DNA of 5,175 nt from an uncultured Bacillota bacterium. GTDB lineage: Bacteria > Bacillota > Clostridia > Peptostreptococcales > Anaerovoracaceae. The DNA lies in assembly GCA_947302945.1 (NCBI GenBank), contig CAMYWZ010000101.1, forward strand, positions 1 to 5,175, written 5' to 3'. The position numbers and the translations under genes were made by a program. Every line of letters begins with the position of its first letter. The first letter of the stretch is position 1. The notes beneath the pieces were generated by a model. It had not been told where the DNA came from, did no database searches, and was given only the letters and a program-made list of their open reading frames with translations. Shown piece by piece: positions 1 through 5,175 of this stretch.

Positions 1-538
1 AGAAACGACCGTACTCTACGATCTGCATTGCTCCGGCCAGCGTGGAAGCACCGAGACCGAAACCGGTGAGGCACTGCCTTGCGGTCTCCTGATCGAGGAG
101 AAGGAACGAAAGTCCTACGCCCAGGATGCCGAGACCTACTACGCAAAGACCCATGACTGCACCGCTCCTGAAGGCGACCTTGAGGGCCTTGTTCATTCCG
201 CCGTCTTCCGCAGCCGCGGCTGTCCTTACGTTGCCCTTAGTGGCTACCTGCATGCCGAAGTATCCGGCAAGAACGGAGAATGCTGCTCCGAAGATGTACA
301 GGACTGCGGTGACCCAGCTGAGAGCGAATCCAAGGACTACGGTGAGGACTACTACCACTATGATCATGGTGCGGTATTCCCTGCCCAGGAAAGCCATGGC
401 TCCCTCGTGGATGAAACCGGAGATCTCCTTCATCCTGTCATTGCCAGCGGACTGTTTGCCTATCCACTTGGCAAGTATGAGCGCTACGACAAGAGCGCAC
501 GCGCCTACGACCGGCGCTACGAATTTTAATGCATCCAT
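1..538 (-). CDS. hppA: Membrane-bound ion-pumping pyrophosphatase, N-terminal part (cut by window edge)
   Basis: Membrane pyrophosphatases split PPi to two phosphates and use the energy to pump H+ or Na+ across the cytoplasmic membrane. Only the first 179 codons are present; the family usually has about 650-800 residues, so most of the gene, including the main PPi-binding loops, lies beyond the left edge. Family stretches visible in order are EGAMAFLGREYRT (about 45-57), GYFGMQVATKGNVRTAAAA (92-110), ALKVAFRSGAVMG (118-130) and GFGLGAS (159-165). Hydrophobic helices lie at about 5-24, 57-76, 78-97 and 127-148. The start is the ATG at 538, preceded by GGAGG at 550-554 with a rather long 11-nt spacer; an in-frame stop lies just upstream. 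It follows secG by 24 nt and is probably co-transcribed with it. H+ versus Na+ specificity and K+ dependence cannot be read from this part. From about residue 167 to the window edge the sequence no longer matches the family motif I expect (see findings). Confidence 0.92.
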   Translation of the reverse strand, partial: MDALKFVAPVVGACALVVALILAKWIGKQSAGNDRMKEISGFIHEGAMAFLGREYRTMIIVVVVLTVVLGFALSWVTAVLYIFGAAFSVLAGYFGMQVATKGNVRTAAAAEDGGMNKALKVAFRSGAVMGLCVVGLGILGVGLSFLLLDQETARQCLTGFGLGASTLAGAMQIVEYGRF

Positions 539-562
539 AAGAAAAAATGCCTCCAGCTAAAA

Positions 563-793
563 CTACATTATGACTACAAGTGCGAGATTGACGATGAGGA
601 AAAGCACGGCTGTGATGACTGTGATCTTTGAGAGCTTTGCATCGTTGCCGGAGGACTTTTTCTTTCCGCCGAAGAGTGAATCGGAATTTCCGCCGATGGC
701 GGCAAGACCGTTGGACTCGCCCTGCTGGAACATGACCGAAACGATCAGAATGACTGATGCGAGGGCCAGAAGTACCATGAGAACTGTCTTCAT
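563..793 (-). CDS. secG: Protein translocase subunit SecG
   Basis: SecG is the small accessory subunit of the SecYEG channel, which exports unfolded proteins across the cytoplasmic membrane with SecA. The 76-residue product has the normal size and layout: a first membrane helix (about 2-21), a loop with the family signature MFQQGES (21-27), GLAAIGG (29-35) and LFGGKKKSSG (40-49), and a second helix (about 57-75). The start at 793 has AAGGAG (801-806) 7 nt upstream. The gene lies 136 nt after tpiA, a neighbourhood common in Bacillota (pgk-tpiA-...-secG), and 24 nt before hppA. A promoter in the upstream gap suggests it can be expressed apart from the glycolytic genes. Nothing looks broken. Confidence 0.95.
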   Translation of the reverse strand: MKTVLMVLLALASVILIVSVMFQQGESNGLAAIGGNSDSLFGGKKKSSGNDAKLSKITVITAVLFLIVNLALVVIM

Positions 794-800
794 TTGATGA

Positions 801-806
801 CTCCTT
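801..806 (-). promoter_or_regulatory. Ribosome binding site of secG
   Basis: On the minus strand AAGGAG sits 7 nt before the ATG at 793, inside a purine-rich run. It is a near-ideal Shine-Dalgarno sequence and fixes the secG start. Confidence 0.85.
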
Positions 807-835
807 TTTTAATTATTATAAAAACATGATTAGAT

Positions 836-864
836 AGTTTAACACAGAACATTAAATCCTGCAA
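836..864 (-). promoter_or_regulatory. Candidate promoter for secG-hppA
   Basis: Read on the minus strand, TTGCAG (859-864) and TAAACT (836-841) are separated by exactly 17 nt, and the -10 is preceded by TGT, giving the TGn of an extended -10. Each hexamer matches the sigma-A consensus at four positions. A second possible -10, TATAAT at 815-820, lies closer to the gene but has no good -35 and would give a leader of only about 20 nt. The call rests on pattern alone. Confidence 0.5.
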
Positions 865-892
865 GATTTTTCTGCTCAAAAACCTTGCAGGA
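857..892 (-). terminator. Hairpin between tpiA and secG, possible weak or leaky terminator
   Basis: The arms CCTGCAAG (858-865) and CTTGCAGG (884-891) are perfectly complementary, with one extra T-A pair at the base. After one mismatch, five A-T pairs (867-871 with 878-882) extend the stem to a 6-nt loop. On the minus strand the stem is followed by ATTTAATG, not by a proper T-run, so termination after tpiA would be partial and read-through into secG is likely. The 3' arm holds the -35 hexamer of the candidate secG promoter. It could also be an mRNA-processing or stability hairpin. Confidence 0.5.
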
Positions 893-929
893 ATTTTGTA
901 TCATATGACATTCTCGGGCGCTTTTCGCG

Positions 930-1676
930 CTAGAAATGCACTATCTCCAGGAAGTCCGCAGGCTTGAGGCTGGCTCCGCCGACCAGAGCGCCGTCTATGT
1001 CGACCTGGTCCATGAGCTCGGAAGCGTTGGAGGGCTTGACCGATCCGCCGTACTGGATGGCTATCTCCTCGGAGACGTCCTCGCCGTAGATGCCTGCAAG
1101 CACGTCCCTGATGAAGGCGCACATTTCCTGAGCCTGGGCGGGAGTTGCGGTCTTGCCTGTGCCTATGGCCCAGATGGGCTCATAAGCCACGGTGATCTTT
1201 ACCGCGTCTTCCGCGGGTATGCCGTCAAAGTCCGCGCGTATCTGGCCTTCGACGAAGAGCTTTTCCTTGCCGGCCTCCCTGATCTTGAGGCTTTCGCCGC
1301 AGCAGAGTATGGGGAGTATGCCGGAGGCAAGGGCTTTTTTGACCTTCCTGTTGACGGTATCGTCCGTCTCGCCGAAGTATTCCCTGCGCTCGGAGTGGCC
1401 GATGATGACGTAGTCCACACCTATTTCCTTGAGCATGGGGGCGCTTACCTCGCCGGTGAAGGCGCCCTGGTCTTCCCAGTGCATGTTCTGGGCCGCGACG
1501 CCTATGCCAGTGCCCTCGAAGGCTTTCTTAAGAGCCCAGAGCTGGGTGTAGGGAGCCGCAATGGCGACGCGGACGTCGCTCGGCCTGTAGATCTTTTTGA
1601 ATTCCTCGGCAAACTCGACTGCCTGCGCGGCAGTCTTGTACATCTTCCAGTTGCCTGCGATGAATGGTTTCCTCAT
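930..1676 (-). CDS. tpiA: Triosephosphate isomerase
   Basis: The enzyme interconverts dihydroxyacetone phosphate and glyceraldehyde 3-phosphate in glycolysis and gluconeogenesis; it is a cytosolic TIM barrel, normally a homodimer. At 248 residues it has full family length, and all hallmark residues are visible: the N-W-K substrate motif with Lys11, the catalytic His94 in IIGHSERR (91-98), the catalytic base Glu166 in AYEPIWAIGTGKTAT (164-178, including the mobile loop 6), YGGSV (209-213) and GALVGGASL (229-237) for phosphate binding. The ATG at 1676 has AAGGA a few bases upstream. It starts 15 nt after the pgk stop, so the two are surely co-transcribed. A small GCGC hairpin (918-930) without a T-run overlaps the stop codon. 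The product should be active. Confidence 0.98.
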   Translation of the reverse strand: MRKPFIAGNWKMYKTAAQAVEFAEEFKKIYRPSDVRVAIAAPYTQLWALKKAFEGTGIGVAAQNMHWEDQGAFTGEVSAPMLKEIGVDYVIIGHSERREYFGETDDTVNRKVKKALASGILPILCCGESLKIREAGKEKLFVEGQIRADFDGIPAEDAVKITVAYEPIWAIGTGKTATPAQAQEMCAFIRDVLAGIYGEDVSEEIAIQYGGSVKPSNASELMDQVDIDGALVGGASLKPADFLEIVHF

Positions 1677-1691
1677 TGCCTGTCCTTCCGA

Positions 1692-2879
1692 TCACTTGTC
1701 CTGAAGAGCTGCGATGCCGGGGAGGACCTTGCCCTCGAGGAACTCGAGAGAGGCTCCGCCGCCGGTGGAGACGTGGGTGATCTTGTCTTCCACGCCGAAC
1801 TGCCTTGCCGCGGAAGCGCTGTCTCCTCCGCCTATCACGGAAACGGCCTTGCCTTCAGCCAGAGCCTCGGCTACAGCCTTGGTGCCGCCGGCGAACTCGT
1901 AGTATTCGAACACGCCCATGGGTCCGTTCCAGAAGACGGTGCCTGCGCCTGCGATCTCTTCGGTGTAGAGAGCGGTGGTCTTGGGGCCTATGTCCTCGCC
2001 CATCCAGCCTTCGGGGATCTTGTCGGTGTCCACGTACATGAACTTGGTGGCGTCCGGTCCGAACTTGTCCGCGACCTTGCAGTCTACCGGGAGGAGCAGC
2101 TTGACGCCCTTCTTTTTGGCGGCAGCTTCTATTTCCCTGGCGAGATCCAGCTTGTCGTTCTCGCAGAGAGAGTCGCCTATGGTCCAGCCGCGGGCCGCGA
2201 AGAAGGTGTAGGCCATTCCGCCGCCTATGATTATGGTGTCAGCCTTTTCGAGGAGGCTGTTGATGACGTCTATCTTGCCGGAGACCTTGGATCCGCCGAG
2301 TATGGCTACGAAGGGCCTTGCGGGCTCATTCAGAGCCTCTCCGAGGTACTTGAGCTCCTTCTCGATGAGGAAGCCGCTGACTGCCGGGAGATAGTCCGCA
2401 GCGCCGACCGTGGAGGCGTGAGCCCTGTGGGCTGTTCCGAAGGCGTCGTTGACGTAGACGTCCGCGAGAGATGCGAGATCCTTGGCGAAGGCCGGATCGT
2501 TCTTCTCTTCTTCCGCTCTGAAGCGGAGGTTCTCAAGAAGCATGACCTGCCCTGCCTTAAGAGCCTTGGCCTTGGCCCTTACAGCATCGTCGACGACCAC
2601 GTCGGACGCGGCGAAGATGACGTCCTGTCCGAGGAGCTCGGAAAGCCTTGCGGCTACGGGGGCGAGGGTGTACTTCTTGTTAGGCTCTCCCTTGGGTCTG
2701 CCGAGGTGGCTCATAAGTATGACAGCCGCGCCATTGTCCAGAAGGTACTGTATGGTCGGAAGAGTCGATGTGATGCGCTTGTCGTCCGTGATCTTTCCGT
2801 CCACGATGGGAACGTTGAAATCGCAGCGGCAGATGACTTTTTTGCCCTTAACGTCGATGTCTCTTACTGTTTTTTTCAT
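1692..2879 (-). CDS. pgk: Phosphoglycerate kinase
   Basis: The kinase moves a phosphate from 1,3-bisphosphoglycerate to ADP, the first ATP-forming step of glycolysis, in the cytosol. The 395 residues match the usual length of the two-domain enzyme. In the N-terminal substrate domain are RCDFNVP (18-24, with Arg18, Asp20 and Asn22), Arg35, SHLGRP (57-62), LLENLRF (114-120) and HRAHAST (151-157). In the C-terminal nucleotide domain are GGSKVSGK (195-202), WNGPMGVFE (317-325), GGGDSA (350-355) and the [11 protein letters not shown] hinge region (371-381). The ATG at 2879 has AAAGGAG 7 nt upstream. It is the first gene of a pgk-tpiA operon; gap is not visible and is not directly upstream, because the neighbour there is the divergent hom. 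The sequence appears intact. Confidence 0.98.
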   Translation of the reverse strand: MKKTVRDIDVKGKKVICRCDFNVPIVDGKITDDKRITSTLPTIQYLLDNGAAVILMSHLGRPKGEPNKKYTLAPVAARLSELLGQDVIFAASDVVVDDAVRAKAKALKAGQVMLLENLRFRAEEEKNDPAFAKDLASLADVYVNDAFGTAHRAHASTVGAADYLPAVSGFLIEKELKYLGEALNEPARPFVAILGGSKVSGKIDVINSLLEKADTIIIGGGMAYTFFAARGWTIGDSLCENDKLDLAREIEAAAKKKGVKLLLPVDCKVADKFGPDATKFMYVDTDKIPEGWMGEDIGPKTTALYTEEIAGAGTVFWNGPMGVFEYYEFAGGTKAVAEALAEGKAVSVIGGGDSASAARQFGVEDKITHVSTGGGASLEFLEGKVLPGIAALQDK

Positions 2880-2923
2880 GATATGGCTCCTTTTTGAGTT
2901 TATAGTTGATATATTGACACAAT

Positions 2924-2929
2924 ATTATA
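2924..2929 (-). promoter_or_regulatory. Candidate -10 box of the pgk-tpiA promoter
   Basis: A perfect TATAAT on the minus strand, 44 nt before the pgk start codon, would give a leader of about 37 nt. No good -35 is present at 16-18 nt. A TTGACG lies only 9 nt upstream of the -10, too close to act as one. The box is flanked on both sides by inverted copies of GTCAATA. Confidence 0.5.
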
Positions 2930-2970
2930 CAACATTTCCGTCAATAAATGCACAACAAAAGCCGAAATTA

Positions 2971-2979
2971 TGGTATACT
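2971..2979 (+). promoter_or_regulatory. Extended -10 promoter of hom
   Basis: TGGTATACT is a TGn followed by TATACT, five of six matches to TATAAT. It lies 56 nt before the hom start codon, so transcription would begin near 2986. The matching -35 position (about 2950-2956) is poor, as is usual for extended -10 promoters. The TTGACA at 2914-2919 is too far upstream to serve. Confidence 0.6.
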
Positions 2980-3035
2980 GTCAATAATTATTTTGAAACA
3001 GGACTCGGGCGAAAGACCGCAGCCGTGGAGGAAAC

Positions 3036-3992
3036 ATGACTACAAAAGTCGCACTGCTTGGATTCGGCATAGTCGGCAAGGGCACCTACAGGGCTCTTAC
3101 TCAGAACGCCGCGGAAATAGAAAGAAAGACCGGAAAACGCATTGAAGTCGCAAGGATACTGGAGAAGAACCCCGCCGTCATCGAAAGCGGGCTTGCTCCA
3201 AAAGAGCTCTTCACCCAGGACTTCGAATCCATCCTTGCCGACCCGGAGATAAAGATAGTCGCCGAGATAATAGGCGGCACCGAACCGGCCACCACCTTCA
3301 TGCTCAGGGCTCTTAAGGCCGGAAAGCACGTCGTAACGCCCAACAAGGCAGTCATCGCCGCGAACTACGACATGTTCCGCAGGACCGCAGCCGAAAACGG
3401 CGTGCAGATCAGGTACGAAGCCTCTGTCGGCGGCGCCATCCCGGTCATCGAAACGATCAGGAAGTCCCTCGTAGCCAACCGCATCACGAAGATCCAGGGC
3501 ATAGTCAACGGCACCACGAACTACATTCTCACCAAGATGGAAGAGGAAGGCCTCCCCTACGAGACGGCCCTTAAGCAGGCCCAGGCAAACGGCTTCGCCG
3601 AGCAGGACCCCACCGCGGATGTTGAAGGCATAGATTCCGCAAACAAGCTCTCCATACTCATAGCCGAGTGCTTCGGAGTATACATCCACCCCAGGGACAT
3701 AGACCGCACAGGCATCACGCAGATCACAAGGGACGACCTTCGCCTTGCCACCCAGCACAGCTGCAAGCTGAAGCTTCTCGCAAGCGCGGAGTTTAAGGAG
3801 GACGGCAGCGTGGAAGCCTTCGTAAGGCCCACGGAGGTCTCTTCGGAAAGCCCGCTGGCCGCGGTAAGGAACGAGTTCAACGGAATACTGATAAGCTGCA
3901 ACATGGCCGACAAGATATTCCTTTCGGGGCGCGGCGCAGGCATGGATCCCACAGGATCCGCAATGGCAGCCGATATCATCTCGTTAGCGTAA
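3036..3992 (+). CDS. hom: Homoserine dehydrogenase, short form without ACT domain
   Basis: The enzyme reduces aspartate semialdehyde to homoserine with NAD(P)H, the branch point leading to threonine, methionine and isoleucine. In the N-terminal Rossmann domain are GFGIVG (9-14) and TPNKA with Lys104 (101-105). The catalytic domain shows ASVGGAIP (129-136), NGTTNYIL (158-165) and GFAEQDPTADVEGIDSANK (186-204), with Glu189, Asp195, Asp200 and the catalytic Lys204. It closes with GRGAGMDPTGSAMAADII (298-315). Common bacterial forms run to roughly 400-440 residues and carry a C-terminal ACT domain for threonine feedback; this one stops at 318, right after the catalytic core. Forms without ACT exist in other lineages, so it may be natural. 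The start has GGAGG (3027-3031) 4 nt upstream. It is transcribed alone, away from pgk, and ends at a strong terminator. Loss of threonine inhibition is inference. Confidence 0.96.
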   Translation: MTTKVALLGFGIVGKGTYRALTQNAAEIERKTGKRIEVARILEKNPAVIESGLAPKELFTQDFESILADPEIKIVAEIIGGTEPATTFMLRALKAGKHVVTPNKAVIAANYDMFRRTAAENGVQIRYEASVGGAIPVIETIRKSLVANRITKIQGIVNGTTNYILTKMEEEGLPYETALKQAQANGFAEQDPTADVEGIDSANKLSILIAECFGVYIHPRDIDRTGITQITRDDLRLATQHSCKLKLLASAEFKEDGSVEAFVRPTEVSSESPLAAVRNEFNGILISCNMADKIFLSGRGAGMDPTGSAMAADIISLA

Positions 3993-4038
3993 CACCTCAT
4001 CCGGTCCTGCGGACCACCTTCCCCTGAAGGGGAAGGCT
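3993..4038. repeat. Two-hairpin intergenic repeat, gut-Clostridia type
   Basis: Starting right after the hom stop codon, CACCTCATCC leads into a hairpin with arms GGTCC and GGACC around TGC (4003-4015), and then a second hairpin with arms CCTTCCCC and GGGGAAGG around TGAA (4017-4036). From memory this order (CTCATCC, a variable hairpin, then CCTTCCCC-loop-GGGGAAGGCT) matches a short repeat scattered between genes in gut Clostridia. Only one copy is in this window, so repetition itself is not shown here. It codes for nothing visible. Confidence 0.6.
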
Positions 4039-4051
4039 TAATAGGTATAAT

Positions 4052-4083
4052 AAAAAGACGGGGCTTTCAGGCCCCGCCTTTTT
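4052..4083. terminator. Bidirectional Rho-independent terminator between hom and the AIM24 gene
   Basis: CGGGGC (4059-4064) pairs with GCCCCG (4071-4076) around a 6-nt loop. After one A-C mismatch, AAAAAG (4052-4057) pairs with CTTTTT (4078-4083). The T-run follows the GC stem on both strands, so the element can end hom transcription and, 7 nt past its stop codon, the convergent AIM24 gene. Confidence 0.9.
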
Positions 4084-4090
4084 GCGTGTG

Positions 4091-4774
4091 TCAGTTGTTG
4101 GTGCTGGGGATGGCTGCGGCGATGGAGGAAACGAGACCGGTAAACGATACGGTCTGGAGCACCACTTTGCCGGGGCCGGTGATCAGGGTGTTGAAGAGGC
4201 CCTCGCCGCCGAACAGGATGTTCCTGGCCCCCTTTACGGCCACGACGTCCATGGTGCAGGTGGCGTCCATCACAGCCAGGCTGCCGGTGTCAACGACGAG
4301 CTGCTGGCCGGCCTCAAGCTCGTAGGTGACGGCGGAACCGTCGATCTCCACGAAGACTTTGCCGTTTCCGGTGACTTTCTGCATTATGAAGCCCTCGCCG
4401 CCGAAGAATCCAACCATGCCCTTCTTCTGCAGGTAAGTGGAAAGCTCCACGCCGCTCTCCGACGCAAGGAACGCCCTCTTCTGAAGGATCAGGGGCTTGT
4501 CTGGGGCAACGTCCAGAGCGAGTATTTGGCCGGGGAAGCTGGGCGCGAAGGCGATCATGCCTTTTCCGCCGCGCGCCGTGTATGTGTTCTGAAAAATACG
4601 CTCGCCGGAGATCAGCCTTCCGAAGGCCTTGCCAAGGCTGCCGCCGCCGCTGGTGGACATCTCCATATTGGGGCTCATCCAGGCCATGGAGCCGCCCTCG
4701 GTTATCATGGATTCTCCGCTTTCAAGATCGCAGATGACTACAGGCATGTTCTCGCCGCTTATTCTGTATTCCAT
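4091..4774 (-). CDS. AIM24 (DUF124, TIGR00266) family protein
   Basis: This family of beta-rich proteins is widespread in bacteria; its yeast namesake is a mitochondrial inner-membrane organisation factor, but no bacterial biochemical function is established that I can name. The 227-residue product is full length for the family. Visible family features are the start EYRISGENMPVV (2-13), GESMITEGGSMAWM (20-33), the glycine stretch and SGERIFQNTYTA (56-67), APSFPGQILALD (77-88), a repeated FGGEG motif (FGGEGF 124-129 and FGGEGLF 188-194), VDTG (161-164) and GPGKVVLQT (200-208). The two FGGEG copies fit an internally duplicated fold. There is no signal peptide or clear membrane helix. AAGGGAG lies 6 nt before the ATG at 4774. 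It has its own promoter and converges with hom. Its neighbour upstream is a small LysR-type DNA-binding protein; a functional link is unproven. Confidence 0.9.
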   Translation of the reverse strand: MEYRISGENMPVVICDLESGESMITEGGSMAWMSPNMEMSTSGGGSLGKAFGRLISGERIFQNTYTARGGKGMIAFAPSFPGQILALDVAPDKPLILQKRAFLASESGVELSTYLQKKGMVGFFGGEGFIMQKVTGNGKVFVEIDGSAVTYELEAGQQLVVDTGSLAVMDATCTMDVVAVKGARNILFGGEGLFNTLITGPGKVVLQTVSFTGLVSSIAAAIPSTNN

Positions 4775-4800
4775 ATAAAACTCCCTTATATTTTTTATAA

Positions 4801-4809
4801 ATTATATCA
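4801..4809 (-). promoter_or_regulatory. Extended -10 promoter of the AIM24 gene
   Basis: Read on the minus strand this is TGATATAAT, a perfect TATAAT with the extended TGn, about 27 nt before the start codon; the transcript would begin near 4794. No good -35 is seen at 17 nt, where the terminator of the upstream gene lies. A perfect extended -10 can work without one. Confidence 0.6.
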
Positions 4810-4816
4810 TAGAATC

Positions 4817-4843
4817 AAAAAGCACGCATCAAAAACGCGTGCT
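4817..4843 (-). terminator. Rho-independent terminator after the LysR-like gene
   Basis: Read on the minus strand, AGCACGC (4837-4843) pairs with GCGTGCT (4821-4827) around a 9-nt loop and is followed by a T-run (4817-4820 plus the last T of the stem). It lies 36 nt past the stop at 4880 and separates this gene from the AIM24 gene. Confidence 0.8.
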
Positions 4844-4879
4844 CTGTTGTGCTGTTTTTGCTTCATGCCCTGATGTGAA

Positions 4880-5143
4880 TCAGTCCTTGATCTCTTTCAG
4901 CTTCTTTGCGAGCGCCTCCTGCGCTTTCATAGCATCGCAGATGCCCTTATACATTACGTCGCCGGCTTTCGTGGGTTTGACACCCGTCTTGCCGCGCTTG
5001 AAGAAGACGGTTCCGAACTCCTTTTCGAGCTCGCTGACCATCCTGGAAACTACAGATCTTGAAACGAAAAGGGACTCCGCTGCAGTAGCGATGTTCCCTT
5101 TCTCATAACATATCTTGTAGTAGAGTGCCTGCTTTTCTGTCAT
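4880..5143 (-). CDS. Free-standing LysR-type winged helix-turn-helix protein
   Basis: The 87 residues correspond to just the N-terminal DNA-binding domain of a LysR-type regulator (about 60 residues plus the linker helix). Seen are TEKQALYYKICYEKGNIATA (2-21), the helix-turn-helix AAESLFVSRSVVSRMVSELE (21-40), with S-x-x-VSRMVSELE as recognition helix, and the wing FGTVFFKRGKTGVKPTKAG (43-61), followed by a charged helix (about 62-86). Full LysR proteins have about 300 residues with an effector-binding domain, which is absent. A terminator 36 nt past the stop and a complete ribosome binding site (GGAG, 7 nt before the ATG at 5143) suggest a finished small gene and not a frameshifted one. It probably binds DNA as a dimer without sensing a ligand; its targets are unknown. 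The ATG fits the usual family start, and no other start codon is seen upstream in the window. Confidence 0.8.
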   Translation of the reverse strand: MTEKQALYYKICYEKGNIATAAESLFVSRSVVSRMVSELEKEFGTVFFKRGKTGVKPTKAGDVMYKGICDAMKAQEALAKKLKEIKD

Positions 5144-5175
5144 TTCTGTGCTCCGGATACAAAAAAGTATGCATT

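Larger units (their letters stand above)
2912..2987. repeat. Three GTCAATA boxes in the hom/pgk divergent promoter region
   Basis: GTCAATA occurs on the minus strand at 2912-2918 and on the plus strand at 2940-2946 and 2980-2986. The first two form an inverted pair with 21 nt between the arms and enclose the pgk -10. The two plus-strand copies share GTCAATAA and are exactly 40 bp apart; the third lies at the expected start point of hom transcription. They could be operator sites for a regulator shared by both genes, but the region is AT-rich and the pattern was picked by eye. Confidence 0.4.

Noticed and set aside
126..797. Plus-strand open frames of 144 and 75 codons opposite hppA and secG
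   Set aside because: They mirror clear membrane-protein genes on the other strand, show no family features, and have no convincing ribosome binding sites.
918..930. GCGC hairpin overlapping the tpiA stop codon, considered as a terminator
   Set aside because: The stem is only 4 bp and no T-run follows on the minus strand.
936..2897. A 653-codon open frame on the plus strand opposite tpiA and pgk
   Set aside because: It is antisense to two enzymes with every catalytic motif in place and even crosses their spacer. Its product resembles no family I know and has no ribosome binding site. The frame stays open because the real genes rarely use TTA, CTA or TCA codons.
2914..2919. Perfect TTGACA upstream of hom, considered as a -35 element
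   Set aside because: No -10 lies 16-18 nt downstream, and the clear extended -10 of hom is 54 nt away. It is better read as part of the GTCAATA box on the opposite strand.
2979..3002. Imperfect inverted repeat CTGT...ACAG around the hom transcription start
   Set aside because: Only four outer pairs match cleanly and the centre is AT-rich with mismatches, so it is not distinguishable from chance.
2948..3145. A 65-codon plus-strand frame overlapping the hom start
   Set aside because: It begins upstream of the predicted hom transcription start, is out of frame with hom and overlaps its ribosome binding site; nothing supports translation.
2988..3758. A 256-codon minus-strand open frame opposite hom
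   Set aside because: It is the antisense shadow of hom, whose cofactor and catalytic motifs are all present, and the product has no recognisable features.
4082..4873. A 263-codon plus-strand open frame opposite the AIM24 gene
   Set aside because: It overlaps an intact, recognisable family member and begins inside the bidirectional terminator, so a transcript is unlikely.

Overview
The window looks like ordinary chromosome of a low-to-mid GC anaerobic Bacillota, probably a gut clostridium. The reasons are the gene order pgk-tpiA-secG, a membrane pyrophosphatase gene directly behind it, strong GGAGG-type ribosome binding sites, and a short hairpin repeat after hom that resembles a repeat I remember from gut Clostridia. 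That taxonomic reading is inference, because no rRNA or other marker is present. The window carries seven protein genes, one of them cut by the left edge. I see no RNA gene, insertion sequence, phage gene, CRISPR array or riboswitch, and no gene-free stretch longer than about 160 bases.

Left part (1-2879), all on the minus strand and therefore read right to left: pgk (phosphoglycerate kinase), tpiA (triosephosphate isomerase, 15 nt after pgk), secG (translocon subunit), and the first 179 codons of hppA (ion-pumping membrane pyrophosphatase, 24 nt after secG). pgk and tpiA form one operon. A 136-nt gap before secG holds a hairpin and a good promoter, so secG-hppA can be transcribed both by read-through and on its own. 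Together these genes cover triose-phosphate interconversion, the first ATP-forming step of glycolysis, protein export, and recovery of pyrophosphate energy as an ion gradient.

Middle (2880-4090): a 156-nt divergent promoter region separates pgk from hom (homoserine dehydrogenase, plus strand). It contains a TATAAT for pgk, an extended -10 for hom, and three copies of the 7-mer GTCAATA on the two strands. hom is a short form that ends with the catalytic domain and has no ACT regulatory domain. Directly after its stop codon lie a two-hairpin repeat and a strong bidirectional terminator.

Right part (4091-5175), minus strand: an 87-residue protein that is only the DNA-binding domain of a LysR-type regulator, a terminator, and then an AIM24/DUF124 family gene with its own extended -10 promoter, which converges on hom.

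I did not find a clearly new biological system. The points most worth a second look are the ACT-less hom that stops exactly where the repeat begins, the free-standing LysR DNA-binding domain, the three GTCAATA boxes, and the last ~36 bases at the left edge, where the hppA reading frame leaves the family's conserved sequence abruptly.
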